From positions 620,001 to 684,000 of the forward strand of contig NZ_JACXYY010000001.1 in assembly GCF_014779665.1 (NCBI RefSeq): DNA of 64,000 bases. The letters are read 5' to 3'. The translations under genes and the position numbers were made by a program. Source of the stretch: Nocardioides hwasunensis (lineage in GTDB: Bacteria; Actinomycetota; Actinomycetes; Propionibacteriales; Nocardioidaceae). Under the pieces are notes generated by a model. The model was given only the letters and a program-made list of their open reading frames with translations, ran no database searches and was not told the origin of the DNA. Numbering within the stretch: position 1 is the stretch's first letter; the number at the start of each line of letters is the position of its first letter. This document shows, one piece after another, positions 16,571 through 25,247 of this stretch.

Positions 16571-18700
16571 ATGCGTCCCATCACCGATCTGCAGCGCCGT
16601 GTGGCGCCCTTCGAGGTCGTCTCCGACTACGAGCCGTCGGGCGACCAGCCGACGGCGATCAAGGAGATCGTCGAGCGGATCAACGGCGGCGAGCAGGACG
16701 TCGTGCTCCTCGGCGCGACCGGCACCGGCAAGACCGCCACGGTCGCCTGGGTCGCCGAGCAGGTGCAGCGCCCGGTGCTGGTGCTCCAGCCCAACAAGAC
16801 GCTCGCCGCGCAGTTCGCCAACGAGCTGCGCCAGCTGTTCCCGCAGAACGCCGTCGAGTACTTCGTGTCCTACTACGACTACTACCAGCCCGAGGCCTAC
16901 GTCCCCCAGACCGACACCTACATCGAGAAGGACTCCTCGATCAACGAGGAGGTCGAGCGGCTGCGCCACAGCGCGACCAACAGCCTGCTCACCCGCCGCG
17001 ACACGATCGTGGTCTCGACGGTGTCCTGCATCTACGGTCTCGGCACCCCCCAGGAGTACGTCGACCGCATGCTGCGGCTCAACGTCGGCGAGGAGCACGA
17101 CCGCGACTCGGTGCTGCGCCGGCTGGTCGAGATCCAATACACGCGCAACGACATGTCGTTCACCCGAGGCACGTTCCGGGTCCGCGGCGACACCCTCGAG
17201 ATCTTCCCGGTCTACGAGGAGCTCGCGGTGCGCATCGAGTTCTTCGGCGACGAGATCGAGCGCCTGATGACGCTCCACCCGATCACGGGCGAGGTGATCT
17301 CGGAGGACACCGAGCTCCACGTCTTCCCCGCGACCCACTACGTCGCCGGCCCCGAGCGGATGGAGCGCGCGATCAAGGGCATCGAGCTCGAGCTCGAGGA
17401 CCAGCTCGCCGTGTTCGAGAAGCAGGGCAAGCTGCTCGAGGCCCAGCGCCTGCGGATGCGCACCACCTACGACGTCGAGATGATGCGTCAGGTGGGCTCG
17501 TGCTCGGGCATCGAGAACTACTCGATGCACATGGACGGACGCAAGCCCGGGACCGCGCCCAACACCCTCCTCGACTACTTCCCCGAGGACTTCGTGCTCG
17601 TCGTCGACGAGTCCCACGTCGCCGTGCCGCAGATCGGCGGGATGTACGAGGGCGACATGTCGCGCAAGCGCAACCTCGTCGACCACGGCTTCCGGCTCCC
17701 GAGCGCGATGGACAACCGTCCGCTGCGGTGGGAGGAGTTCCTCGACCGGATCGGCCAGACGATCTACCTCTCCGCCACCCCCGGCAACTACGAGCTCGAC
17801 AAGGTCGGCGGCATCGACGGCACGGTCCAGCAGATCATCCGGCCGACCGGCCTCATCGACCCCGAGGTCGTGGTCAAGCCCACCAAGGGTCAGATCGACG
17901 ACCTGATCCACGAGATCCGCACCCGCTCGGAGAAGGAGGAGCGGGTCCTGGTCACGACGCTGACCAAGAAGATGTCCGAGGACCTCACCGACTACCTCCT
18001 CGACGCCGGCATCCGCACCCGATACCTCCACTCCGAGGTCGACACCCTGCGTCGCATCGAGCTGCTGCGTGAGCTGCGGATGGGCGAGTACGACGTGCTC
18101 GTCGGCATCAACCTGCTGCGCGAGGGCCTCGACCTGCCCGAGGTGTCGCTGGTCTCGATCCTCGACGCCGACAAGGAGGGCTTCCTGCGCTCCGACAAGT
18201 CGCTGATCCAGACCATCGGTCGCGCCGCTCGCAACGTGTCCGGCCAGGTCCACATGTACGCCGACAAGATCACGCCGTCGATGGAGATGGCGATCGGCGA
18301 GACCAACCGTCGTCGGGCCATCCAGGTCGCCTACAACACCGAGCGCGGGATCGACCCCCAGCCGCTGCGCAAGAAGATCGCCGACATCACCGAGATGCTC
18401 GCCCGCGAGGACGAGAACACCGAGGAGCTGCTGCGCACGTGGGCCGACGTCGGCCAGAAGGGTCGCGCCGGCGGCGTCAAGGCCGGCAAGTCGCCGACGC
18501 CCGCCCTGTCGCGGATCCACTCCGAGGCACCCGACACCGCCGGCATCCCGAGCACCGACCTCGCCGAGCTCATCCAGGGGCTGACCGACCAGATGAAGAC
18601 GGCCGCCGCGGAGCTGCAGTTCGAGGTCGCCGCCCGCCTGCGCGACGAGATCTCGGACCTGAAGAAGGAGCTCCGCCAGATGATGGAAGCGACGAAGTGA
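16571..18700 (+). CDS. uvrB: UvrABC excinuclease subunit B
   Basis: The 709-residue helicase-like subunit is loaded onto damaged DNA by UvrA and then recruits UvrC to make the dual incision of nucleotide excision repair. Walker A is GATGTGKT (48-55), and the beta-hairpin that probes the damaged strand contains [12 protein letters not shown] at about 101-112. A DESH box (VVDESHV), the helicase motif III region [14 protein letters not shown] and motif [11 protein letters not shown] follow. The C-terminal UVR domain, about residues 665-705, ends in a coiled coil that binds UvrC. It is about 35 residues longer than E. coli UvrB owing to a Gly/Lys-rich linker before the UVR domain. The ATG has TAGGCT 6 nt upstream. 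Confidence 0.98.
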   Translation: MRPITDLQRRVAPFEVVSDYEPSGDQPTAIKEIVERINGGEQDVVLLGATGTGKTATVAWVAEQVQRPVLVLQPNKTLAAQFANELRQLFPQNAVEYFVSYYDYYQPEAYVPQTDTYIEKDSSINEEVERLRHSATNSLLTRRDTIVVSTVSCIYGLGTPQEYVDRMLRLNVGEEHDRDSVLRRLVEIQYTRNDMSFTRGTFRVRGDTLEIFPVYEELAVRIEFFGDEIERLMTLHPITGEVISEDTELHVFPATHYVAGPERMERAIKGIELELEDQLAVFEKQGKLLEAQRLRMRTTYDVEMMRQVGSCSGIENYSMHMDGRKPGTAPNTLLDYFPEDFVLVVDESHVAVPQIGGMYEGDMSRKRNLVDHGFRLPSAMDNRPLRWEEFLDRIGQTIYLSATPGNYELDKVGGIDGTVQQIIRPTGLIDPEVVVKPTKGQIDDLIHEIRTRSEKEERVLVTTLTKKMSEDLTDYLLDAGIRTRYLHSEVDTLRRIELLRELRMGEYDVLVGINLLREGLDLPEVSLVSILDADKEGFLRSDKSLIQTIGRAARNVSGQVHMYADKITPSMEMAIGETNRRRAIQVAYNTERGIDPQPLRKKIADITEMLAREDENTEELLRTWADVGQKGRAGGVKAGKSPTPALSRIHSEAPDTAGIPSTDLAELIQGLTDQMKTAAAELQFEVAARLRDEISDLKKELRQMMEATK

Positions 18701-18803
18701 GGAGCGGTGCGCGCAGACCGAGGAACGAGGTCTGTGGCGCACCCGACGAGCGAGGAGCTGCGTGCGAGCGAAGCGAGTGCGCCGGCGACGAAGTGAGGAG
18801 CGG
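18689..18803. repeat. 19-bp direct repeat duplicating the end of uvrB
   Basis: GCGACGAAGTGAGGAGCGG at 18689-18707, which contains the uvrB stop codon, recurs exactly at 18785-18803. Between the copies lie further short GAGCGA/GCGAGG-rich echoes. The whole 105-bp gap is composed of this material, with no gene. Confidence 0.75.
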
Positions 18804-18804
18804 C

Positions 18805-19371
18805 TCAGTCGTCTGAGCCCGACTCCAGCTCCTTGGCCTTCTGGCGCTCGAGGTCGACCGCCTTCTTCGCCCGCTTCGCGAGCCGCTTCTCGTGAGCGGC
18901 GACGATGTCCTTCTTCTGCACGATCGTGCGCGCGAGGTTCATCATCGCGAAGCCCATCGGGAAGAGCGGCCACGGGAAGCCGCCGGGCATGGTGATCGCC
19001 CAGATCGTCCAGAGCAGGACCGAGATCCCGACCAGCCCCATCACGGCCTCGCGGCGGTCCGAGGCCCACTTCGCGACGGCCTGCTCGTGCATGTCCGCGG
19101 TGACGAGGGAGCCCGAGCCGCGGACGGCCAGCGAGGCCACCGGCTCGTCGGGGACCAGGTCCTCCAGGTGCGGCAGGACGTCACCGAGCACCTTGGCCCT
19201 GGTGACGGCGGTGGAGCGCTCGTCGTACTCCTGGTGGTCGATGCGCCCGTCGGCGAACGCCTGGCCGAGCACCTCGAGGGCGACGTCCCGGTCCTTGTCC
19301 GAGGCGCGGAGCCGGGCCGCCTGGGGAGTTCGGGGGTCGTGCTCGAAGCGACTCCACACGGCTGACGACAT
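18805..19371 (-). CDS. DUF1707 membrane protein
   Basis: In this 188-residue protein, residues about 20-73 form a DUF1707 domain with the typical RASDKDRDVALEVLGQAFAD and GRIDHQEYDER sequence, which is found at the N terminus of many actinobacterial membrane proteins. Two membrane helices follow at about 109-142. The C terminus is a charged Lys/Arg/Glu coiled-coil-like tail. The molecular role of DUF1707 is unknown; a link to envelope stress or signalling is speculation. The ATG has TATGCT 6 nt upstream. Confidence 0.82.
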   Translation of the reverse strand: MSSAVWSRFEHDPRTPQAARLRASDKDRDVALEVLGQAFADGRIDHQEYDERSTAVTRAKVLGDVLPHLEDLVPDEPVASLAVRGSGSLVTADMHEQAVAKWASDRREAVMGLVGISVLLWTIWAITMPGGFPWPLFPMGFAMMNLARTIVQKKDIVAAHEKRLAKRAKKAVDLERQKAKELESGSDD

Positions 19372-19377
19372 GCCGCC

Positions 19378-19474
19378 AGCATAGGCACGCGCGCCGACCC
19401 GGACGGGCCGGTGCCGGTGGGGCGGGCGCCGACCCGCAGGGGTGAGGTCCCTCGCTTGGTGCCTCGCCTAGCGT
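19378..19474. promoter_or_regulatory. Divergent -10 elements, DUF1707 and hemerythrin genes
   Basis: The minus-strand TATGCT (19378-19383) lies 6 nt before ATG 19371. The plus-strand TAGCGT (19469-19474) lies 6 nt before ATG 19481. Confidence 0.6.
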
Positions 19475-19480
19475 CGACGC

Positions 19481-20044
19481 ATGAGCACTCCCATCGACCT
19501 CGGCAGGCCCATCTCCGGCGACGTCATCGACCTCATCCTCGAGGACCACCGGCGCTTCGAGTCGCTCATGCGACAGCTCCGCGACAGCAGCTCCGACCGC
19601 GACGCCGTGCGCCGCGCGCTCGCGGCCCTGCACGTCGCGCACGCCGAGGCGGAGGAGAAGCACGTCTACCCCAAGCTGCGTGGCAAGGACGCGATCACCG
19701 AGCACGAGGCCGAGCACGGCGAGGAGGAGCACGCCGAGGGCCACGAGGCGATGCTCAAGGTGCTCGAGCTCAAGGGCACCGACACGCAGGCGTTCGACGA
19801 CGCGGTGGAGGAGCTGGCCACGGCGCTCAACCACCACCTCACCGAGGAGGAGCTGACCATCCTCAACCCGGCTCGTGAGGAGGTCGGCGAGCAGGTGCGC
19901 GCCGACCTCGGCAAGGTCTTCGCGGCCGAGCGCAACGCCCAGCTCGACAACGACTGCGGGAGCATCGACAACGTCCGCAGGATCGTGCAGGCTGCCGAGA
20001 AGAAGGGCCTCCTCGACGACGACGAGGAGGGCGACGACGACTGA
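19481..20044 (+). CDS. Hemerythrin HHE domain protein
   Basis: The 187-residue protein is a four-helix bundle with the spaced His/Glu ligands of a di-iron HHE domain: LILEDHRRFESLM, then HVAHAEAEEKHVYP, then HEAEHGEEEHAEGHEAM, then LNHHLTEEELTIL. HHE proteins bind oxygen or nitric oxide, or act as iron or redox sensors in the cytosol. The C-terminal 60 residues are a charged extension with a single Cys and an acidic end. The gene is preceded by TAGCGT 6 nt before the ATG. No partner gene is evident next to it. Confidence 0.88.
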   Translation: MSTPIDLGRPISGDVIDLILEDHRRFESLMRQLRDSSSDRDAVRRALAALHVAHAEAEEKHVYPKLRGKDAITEHEAEHGEEEHAEGHEAMLKVLELKGTDTQAFDDAVEELATALNHHLTEEELTILNPAREEVGEQVRADLGKVFAAERNAQLDNDCGSIDNVRRIVQAAEKKGLLDDDEEGDDD

Positions 20045-20067
20045 GCCACGACCCCGGGAGGTCCGGC

Positions 20068-20433
20068 GTGCGGGTGGAGGAGATGCATGCCGTGTGCGCC
20101 GGCCTCCCGGGCGCCTGGCCGGACAACCCGTGGGACCACGAGCACCCGGTGTTCAAGGTCGGTCCGGCGGAGCGGGGCAAGATCTTCGCGTTCCTCGGCG
20201 CCGACCGCGTCGGGGTGAAGGCCGCTGTCACCCGCGAGGTCGCCGACGAGTGGCTCGAGCGCTACCCCGACGACGCCAGCGTCATGGCCTACATCGGCAG
20301 GGCGGGCTGGAACGACCTGGCCCTCGCCGGTGCGATCCCCGACGACGAGCTCGTCGAGGCCGTCGAGGAGTCCTACCGGCTGGTCGGCTCGCGCCTGCCG
20401 AAGCGGGACCGGCCCGAGGGCTGGGAGCGCTGA
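20068..20433 (+). CDS. MmcQ/YjbR family protein
   Basis: The 121-residue protein has the CyaY-like alpha/beta fold of the MmcQ/YjbR family. It starts with a short helix ending in GAWPDNPW, then carries the F-K-V-G strand, the VGVKAAVTREVADEW segment and the closing NDLALAGAIPDDELVEAVEESYRLV. The family is often described as DNA-binding, but its cellular role is unsettled. GTG 20068 follows a GGGAGG site and starts the conserved domain. It may be co-transcribed with the hemerythrin gene, 24 bp upstream. Confidence 0.82.
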   Translation: MRVEEMHAVCAGLPGAWPDNPWDHEHPVFKVGPAERGKIFAFLGADRVGVKAAVTREVADEWLERYPDDASVMAYIGRAGWNDLALAGAIPDDELVEAVEESYRLVGSRLPKRDRPEGWER

Positions 20434-20457
20434 GCGCCACCTCGCGTCCGCTCAGCG
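20428..20457. terminator. Hairpin spanning two convergent stop codons
   Basis: CGCTGAGCG, a 12-nt loop, CGCTCAGCG is a perfect 9-bp stem. One arm holds the TGA of the YjbR-family gene and the other the stop of the channel gene. Confidence 0.6.
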
Positions 20458-21108
20458 GCGCCGCATCATGGTCAGGCCGACCATCCGCGCCACGACCATC
20501 GCGACGTAGAAGACGCCCACCATCATCTCGACCATCAGCACCGATCGGGCCTGGGCCCCGACCGCCACGATGTCGGACAGGCCGACGCTGGTGAGCGTCG
20601 AGAAGGAGAGGTAGAGCAGCTCGAACCAGGTGTGGTCGAAGCCGCCGGCGTTGGAGAACGAGCTCGGCCAGACGACCTGGATGGCGGCGAACACGTAGGC
20701 GAAGCCCCAGGCCACCACGGTGAAGGCGGCACCGGTCGCGAAGTACTCGTCGGTGGTCACCTCCTCGTCGTGGAAGAGGTAGCGCAGCATCGCGTAGGAC
20801 ACGTAGAAGTAGAACGGCGCGTGCAGCAGGCCCGACACCAGGACGACCGGGTCGCTGGTGGGGAAGAGCGGCTCGAGCAGCGTCAGCACCATCGCCGGGC
20901 CGCCGAGCAGGAACACGACCCGGCTCACCACGGGCGTACGCCGGACCGCCAGCACCGCGGATCCCACGGCGAGCATCCCGATCACGCCGAGGAGGGCGCC
21001 ACCGATCCTGGACCCGCCCAGGAACGGCCAGGCCAGCACCTGCAGCAGCTGGGCGGCGAGCAGCACCGCGGAGGGGTGCGCCACCAGCTGGTCCAGACGA
21101 CGTCTCAC
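20452..21108 (-). CDS. Potassium-channel-like membrane protein (ion_trans_2 pore)
   Basis: The 218-residue protein has about six hydrophobic helices. The last two flank a pore-loop-like segment, LYLSFSTLTSVGLSDIVA, followed by a long helix ending in a basic VGLTMMRRR. The selectivity filter position reads SVGLSD instead of the T-V-G-Y-G-D of classical potassium channels, so ion selectivity is uncertain. No cyclic-nucleotide or RCK domain follows. GTG 21108 has TAGACT 6 nt upstream and is divergent from the Mce-associated-like pair. Confidence 0.78.
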   Translation of the reverse strand: MRRRLDQLVAHPSAVLLAAQLLQVLAWPFLGGSRIGGALLGVIGMLAVGSAVLAVRRTPVVSRVVFLLGGPAMVLTLLEPLFPTSDPVVLVSGLLHAPFYFYVSYAMLRYLFHDEEVTTDEYFATGAAFTVVAWGFAYVFAAIQVVWPSSFSNAGGFDHTWFELLYLSFSTLTSVGLSDIVAVGAQARSVLMVEMMVGVFYVAMVVARMVGLTMMRRR

Positions 21109-21114
21109 CGTCGC

Positions 21115-21164
21115 AGTCTAGGGACGTGGATGAGCGCGACGTGGGGTCGCCACTCGGCTAGGTT
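21115..21164. promoter_or_regulatory. Divergent -10 elements, channel gene and Mce-associated-like operon
   Basis: The minus-strand TAGACT (21115-21120) lies 6 nt before GTG 21108. The plus-strand TAGGTT (21159-21164) lies 6 nt before GTG 21171. Confidence 0.6.
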
Positions 21165-21170
21165 CGCGAC

Positions 21171-21665
21171 GTGGGAGCACGCAGCGGCGGGTGGGTGATC
21201 GGCGGTCTCGTCGTCGTGCTCGCCGGGCTGCTGGTTGCCATCGGCCTGCAGGTGTCCTCGCGCGGGGCGGTCGACGACGCCCTGACCGCACGGCAGCAGC
21301 AGGTCGCCGAGGCCGCCCGCGCCGAGGCGGTCGCCTTCCTGACCGTCGACCACAGGGGCATGGACCCGCTCATCGACGCCGTGCTGGCCGGTGCCACCGG
21401 TGACTTCGCCGACAAGTACGCCGCTCAGCGCGGCACGCTGACGAAGGAGACCAGGCGCAACCGGGTCACCTCCACCGGCGAGGTCGTCTCCCTCGGCGTC
21501 GGTGACCTCGACGACGATGCCGCCACCGTGCTGGTGGCGGCCAACTCGACGGTGATGAACGCCAGCACCTACGGCGAGGCGCAGACGCGCTACTACCGGA
21601 TGCGGCTGGAGCTCGTCCTGGAGGACGGCCGCTGGCTGACCCGCAACCTCGAGTTCGTGAGGTGA
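21171..21665 (+). CDS. Mce-associated-like membrane-anchored protein
   Basis: The 164-residue protein has one N-terminal membrane helix (about residues 8-27), then a helical stretch with AARAEAVAFLTVDHRGMD and a cystatin/NTF2-like extracytoplasmic domain ending in RWLTRNLEFVR. This is the layout of Mce-associated proteins, which accompany lipid-importing Mce complexes in actinobacteria. No mce genes are present here, so the assignment is structural. GTG 21171 is preceded by TAGGTTCGCGAC. The gene overlaps its paralogue downstream by 4 bp (GTGA). Confidence 0.68.
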   Translation: MGARSGGWVIGGLVVVLAGLLVAIGLQVSSRGAVDDALTARQQQVAEAARAEAVAFLTVDHRGMDPLIDAVLAGATGDFADKYAAQRGTLTKETRRNRVTSTGEVVSLGVGDLDDDAATVLVAANSTVMNASTYGEAQTRYYRMRLELVLEDGRWLTRNLEFVR

Positions 21666-22186
21666 CGGCGGTGACGCAGAAGCGGGTTGCCGCGGCACTG
21701 GTGGTGCTGGTCCTGGCTGCTGCCGCGACGCTCGGCTGGCTCGTCCTGGACGGGGGAGACACGACCCCGACGGCGACCAGCGCCGCCGCGGCGGACTCCG
21801 CGGTCGCCTCGGGGGCGATCAGGAACGAGGTGCGCGAGGTCGCCGCGCAGGCCGCGGGCGCGGTCTACGGCTACTCGTGGAAGACGATCACCGACGACAA
21901 GGCCTCCGCACGTGCCCTGATGACGCCCGACATGCAGCGACGCTACGAGCGGACCATGGCCGGCGTCGTCACGTCGAGCACGCGCGACCACACGGTGGTC
22001 CGGGCCGAGGTCCTCGACTCCGCGCTCGTGACCGCCACGACGACGCACGCCCGGGTGCTCGTCTTCGTCAACCAGTCGACGACCGACGACACCCTCGACA
22101 AGCCGCTGCTCGACCTCGACCGGGTGCTGGTGACCCTGGCCCGCGACGGGGACGGGTGGCGGGTGAGCGAGCTCGACGCGCTCTGA
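21662..22186 (+). CDS. Mce-associated-like membrane-anchored protein, second copy
   Basis: The 174-residue protein shares the architecture of the preceding gene: a short cytosolic start, a membrane helix at about 8-30, an Ala/Thr linker, then a domain with AAGAVYGYSWKTITD and the closing GDGWRVSELDAL. Translation is coupled to the first gene through the GTGA overlap, so the two products probably work as a pair at the outer face of the membrane. The ligand or partner is unknown. Confidence 0.68.
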   Translation: MTAVTQKRVAAALVVLVLAAAATLGWLVLDGGDTTPTATSAAAADSAVASGAIRNEVREVAAQAAGAVYGYSWKTITDDKASARALMTPDMQRRYERTMAGVVTSSTRDHTVVRAEVLDSALVTATTTHARVLVFVNQSTTDDTLDKPLLDLDRVLVTLARDGDGWRVSELDAL

Positions 22187-22215
22187 CAGCACCCCCGCAG
22201 AGACCCGACAACGGA

Positions 22216-22221
22216 TAGGTT
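22216..22221 (+). promoter_or_regulatory. -10 element for the reductase gene
   Basis: TAGGTT, 6 nt, GTG 22228. The 15 bases TAGGTTCGCGACGTG are identical to those at the 21171 gene start. Confidence 0.6.
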
Positions 22222-22227
22222 CGCGAC

Positions 22228-23199
22228 GTGGACGACGTGACGACCGACTTGCTCATCATCGGCGCGGGCCCGACCGGGCTGTTCTCCGCCTACTACGCCG
22301 GTTTCCGGGGGATGAGCGTCGCGGTGGTCGACTCACTGCCCGAGCTCGGCGGCCAGATCACCGCGATGTATCCCGAGAAGGCGATCCTCGACGTGGCGGG
22401 CTTCCCCAGCGTCAAGGGCCGCGACCTCGTGGAGGGGCTGGTCGAGCAGGCCGCCACGGCCGCCCCGACGTACCTCCTCGACCGCACGGCGACCACCCTC
22501 GAGCACGGCGAGGACGAGGTCGTCGTCACGCTCGACGACGGCGTGCGGGTCACCGCCAAGGCGGTGCTGATCACGTCGGGGATCGGGAAGTTCAGCCCGC
22601 GCCCGCTGCCGGCCGGCGAGGGCTGGGTGGGTCGCGGGATGGAGTTCTTCGTGCCCAGCTTCGCGCCGTACGCCGGCAAGGACGTGGTGGTCGTCGGGGG
22701 AGGGGACAGCGCCTTCGACTGGGCCCAGCACCTCGAGCCGGTCGCCGCCTCCGTCACGCTGGTCCACCGGCGCGACGCCTTCCGGGCGCACGAGCGCACG
22801 GTCGCCGCGGTCCGCGACTCCAGCGTCGAGATCATCACGCGTGCGCAGGTCACCGAGCTGCGCGGCGAGCCGCACCTCGAGGAGGTGGAGATCAGCGTCG
22901 ACGACGAGGAGCCCCGCACGATCAAGGCGCAGGCGCTCGTGGCGGCTCTGGGCTTCATCGCCGACCTCGGCGCGATCCAGCAGTGGGGCCTCGAGACCTC
23001 CAAGCGGCACGTGGTCGTCGACCCGTCGATGCGCACCAACCTCCCGCGGGTCTTCGCGGCCGGTGACATCACCGACTATCCCGGCAAGGTCCGCCTGATC
23101 GCCGTGGGGTTCGGCGAGGCCGCGACCGCGGTCAACAACGCCGCCGTCGTCATCGACCCGTCGACCCACGTGTTCCCCGGTCACTCCAGCGAGGGATGA
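22228..23199 (+). CDS. Ferredoxin--NADP(+) reductase, thioredoxin-reductase-like type
   Basis: The 323-residue flavoprotein has an N-terminal FAD-binding GAGPTGLFSAYYAG, a second nucleotide-binding motif [13 protein letters not shown], and the C-terminal FAD motif FAAGDITDYPGKVRLIA. The active-site CxxC of thioredoxin reductases is absent between the two domains, where the sequence reads GMEFFVPSFAPY. This absence marks the YumC-type ferredoxin/flavodoxin-NADP reductases. It transfers electrons between NADPH and ferredoxin in the cytosol. Its own promoter box suggests independent transcription. No ferredoxin gene is adjacent. Confidence 0.88.
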   Translation: MDDVTTDLLIIGAGPTGLFSAYYAGFRGMSVAVVDSLPELGGQITAMYPEKAILDVAGFPSVKGRDLVEGLVEQAATAAPTYLLDRTATTLEHGEDEVVVTLDDGVRVTAKAVLITSGIGKFSPRPLPAGEGWVGRGMEFFVPSFAPYAGKDVVVVGGGDSAFDWAQHLEPVAASVTLVHRRDAFRAHERTVAAVRDSSVEIITRAQVTELRGEPHLEEVEISVDDEEPRTIKAQALVAALGFIADLGAIQQWGLETSKRHVVVDPSMRTNLPRVFAAGDITDYPGKVRLIAVGFGEAATAVNNAAVVIDPSTHVFPGHSSEG

Positions 23200-23236
23200 G
23201 GCGGGCGGCGCCGGCGAGGCGCTACTTGCGAGTAGG

Positions 23237-23242
23237 CATAAT
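23237..23242 (+). promoter_or_regulatory. -10 element for the glycosyltransferase operon
   Basis: CATAAT followed by 6 nt and GTG 23249, which suggests a leaderless operon mRNA. Confidence 0.5.
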
Positions 23243-23248
23243 GGCGAG

Positions 23249-24517
23249 GTGCGCATCGCCCTGCTGTCCTACCGGAGCAAGCCCCACTGCGGCGGACAGG
23301 GCGTCTACATCCGGCACCTGAGCCGCGAGCTCGTCCGGCTCGGCCACGAGGTCGAGGTGTTCTCCGGCCAGCCCTACCCCGACCTCGACGAGGGAGTGGG
23401 GCTCACGAAGGTGCCGAGCCTCGACCTCTACCGCGAGCCCGACCCGTTCCGGGTGCCCAGGCTGCGGGAGTTCCGCGACCGGATCGACGTCGAGGAGTTC
23501 CTCACCATGTGCACGGCCGGCTTCCCCGAGCCCAAGACCTTCAGCTCGCGCATCGCGCGGCTGATGAGGGAGCGCGCCGGGGACTTCGACATCGCCCACG
23601 ACAACCAGGTGCTCGGCACCGGGATCATGGAGCTGGAGGAGCTCGGCCTGCCGGTGGTCGCCACCATCCACCACCCGATCACGGTGGATCGCCGGATCGA
23701 CCTCGAGACGGCCCCGACCCGGCGCAAGCGGCTCACGCTGCGCCGGTGGTACGGCTTCCTCCGGATGCAGACCCGGGTCGCCAAGCGCTACCGCAAGGTG
23801 CTGACGCCCTCGGAGTCCTCGAGCCGCGACATCGCCCGCGACTTCGGCGTGGACCCCGCCCGCATGCAGACCATCCTGCTCGGCGTCGACGACGTCTTCT
23901 CGCCACCCAGCACCCTACGCGTGCCCGGCCGGATCCTGGCCATGGCCAGTGCCGATGCGCCCATGAAGGGCATCGCGACGCTGCTGGAGGCCTTCGCCAA
24001 GCTCGCCGTCGAGCGCGACGTGTCGCTGGTGCTGGTCACCCGGCCCGAGCCCGGTGGTCGCACCGAACGGCTCATCGACCAGCTCGGGATCACCGACAAG
24101 GTCTCCTTCGTCAACGGTGTGAGCGACGCCGAGCTCGTCGAGGTGATGGGCTCGGCCGAGATCGCCTGCGTGCCGTCGCTCTACGAGGGCTTCTCGCTCC
24201 CGACGGCCGAGCTGATGGCCTGCGCCACGCCGCTCGTCGTCTCACGGGCGGGGGCCATCCCGGAGGTCGTCGGGCCGGACGGCGAGTGCGCCGACCTGGT
24301 CACCCCCGGCGACGTCGGCGAGCTGGAGCAGGCCATCGCCGCGTTGCTCGACGACCCCCAGCGGCGTACGACGATGGGCGCCGCCGGCCGGGCCCGGGTC
24401 GAGCGGCTGTTCAGCTGGCGCGCCGTGGCCGAGGCCACCGCCGCCGCCTATGAGGAGACCATCGCGTCGTTCCGCGCGGAGCGCCGCCTTCAGGAGGACC
24501 ACCGTGCTGACCGTTGA
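23249..24517 (+). CDS. Glycosyltransferase family 4
   Basis: The 422-residue GT-B fold enzyme begins with MRIALLSYRSKPHCGGQGVY, containing the acceptor-side glycine-rich loop. It carries the donor-binding C-terminal motif EGFSLPTAE, an E-x7-E of the GT4 family, followed by a segment ending GAIPEVV. It transfers a sugar from a nucleotide donor to an unknown acceptor, probably a lipid or secondary metabolite given the downstream genes. It is the first gene of a tight three-gene operon; its stop overlaps the methyltransferase start by 14 bp. A CATAAT box lies 6 nt before the start. Confidence 0.88.
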   Translation: MRIALLSYRSKPHCGGQGVYIRHLSRELVRLGHEVEVFSGQPYPDLDEGVGLTKVPSLDLYREPDPFRVPRLREFRDRIDVEEFLTMCTAGFPEPKTFSSRIARLMRERAGDFDIAHDNQVLGTGIMELEELGLPVVATIHHPITVDRRIDLETAPTRRKRLTLRRWYGFLRMQTRVAKRYRKVLTPSESSSRDIARDFGVDPARMQTILLGVDDVFSPPSTLRVPGRILAMASADAPMKGIATLLEAFAKLAVERDVSLVLVTRPEPGGRTERLIDQLGITDKVSFVNGVSDAELVEVMGSAEIACVPSLYEGFSLPTAELMACATPLVVSRAGAIPEVVGPDGECADLVTPGDVGELEQAIAALLDDPQRRTTMGAAGRARVERLFSWRAVAEATAAAYEETIASFRAERRLQEDHRADR

Positions 24518-25247
24518 CTTCGACCGGCTCGGGCTGCGCCCGGGCGAGCGCGTGCTCGACATGGGCTGCGGCGCCGGCCGGCACGCCTTCGAGATGTACA
24601 AGCGCGGCGCCGACGTCATCGCCTTCGACCAGGACGCCGACGAGCTGGCGACGGTGCGCGAGTGGTTCACCGCGATGCGCGAGGCCGGTGAGGTGCCCGC
24701 GGGAGCCGAGGCCGACGTGAAGGAGGGCGACGCGCTCGCGCTGCCCTTCGCCGACGGCGAGTTCGACCGGATCGTGTGCTCGGAGGTGCTCGAGCACATC
24801 CACGCCGACGTCGACGCCATCAAGGAGCTCGTGCGGGTGCTCCGCCCCGGCGGGACGCTCGCCGTCACAGTGCCGCGCTGGCTGCCCGAGGTCGTCAACT
24901 GGAAGCTCTCCGACGACTACCACAACGCCGAGGGCGGGCACGTGCGGATCTACACGTCCGAGGAGCTGGTCGACAAGGTCACCAAGGCGGGCCGCTCCAA
25001 CGACGGCACCCCTGGCGACGCGATGGTCTTCACCGGCAAGGACTACGCCCACGGGCTCCACACGCCCTACTGGTGGATCAAGTGCGCGGTCGGTGTGACC
25101 AACGACAAGCACCCGCTCGCGAAGGGCTACCACCGGCTCCTGGTGTGGGAGATCATGAAGAACCCGAAGGCGCTGCAGTACGCCGGCAAGGTGCTCGACC
25201 CGCTGATCGGGAAGAGCCTGGTGCTCTACTTCCGCAAGCCGTCCTGA
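24504..25247 (+). CDS. Class I SAM-dependent methyltransferase
   Basis: In this 247-residue protein, motif I is VLDMGCGAGRHAFEM, the acidic end of strand 2 is VIAFDQD, and the post-motif segment is FDRIVCSEVLEHI, followed by VRVLRPGGTLAVTVP. These are the features of Methyltransf_11/25-type small-molecule methyltransferases. GTG 24504 is chosen because AGGAGG lies 6 nt upstream and the conserved domain begins there. The frame remains open to 24450. The gene overlaps the glycosyltransferase by 14 bp and the next gene by one base, so the three are translationally coupled. Confidence 0.88.
   Translation: MLTVDFDRLGLRPGERVLDMGCGAGRHAFEMYKRGADVIAFDQDADELATVREWFTAMREAGEVPAGAEADVKEGDALALPFADGEFDRIVCSEVLEHIHADVDAIKELVRVLRPGGTLAVTVPRWLPEVVNWKLSDDYHNAEGGHVRIYTSEELVDKVTKAGRSNDGTPGDAMVFTGKDYAHGLHTPYWWIKCAVGVTNDKHPLAKGYHRLLVWEIMKNPKALQYAGKVLDPLIGKSLVLYFRKPS

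Noticed and set aside
15683..19069. 1128-codon minus-strand open frame across uvrB and neighbours
   Set aside because: It runs through three real genes with a typical antisense composition and no start signal.
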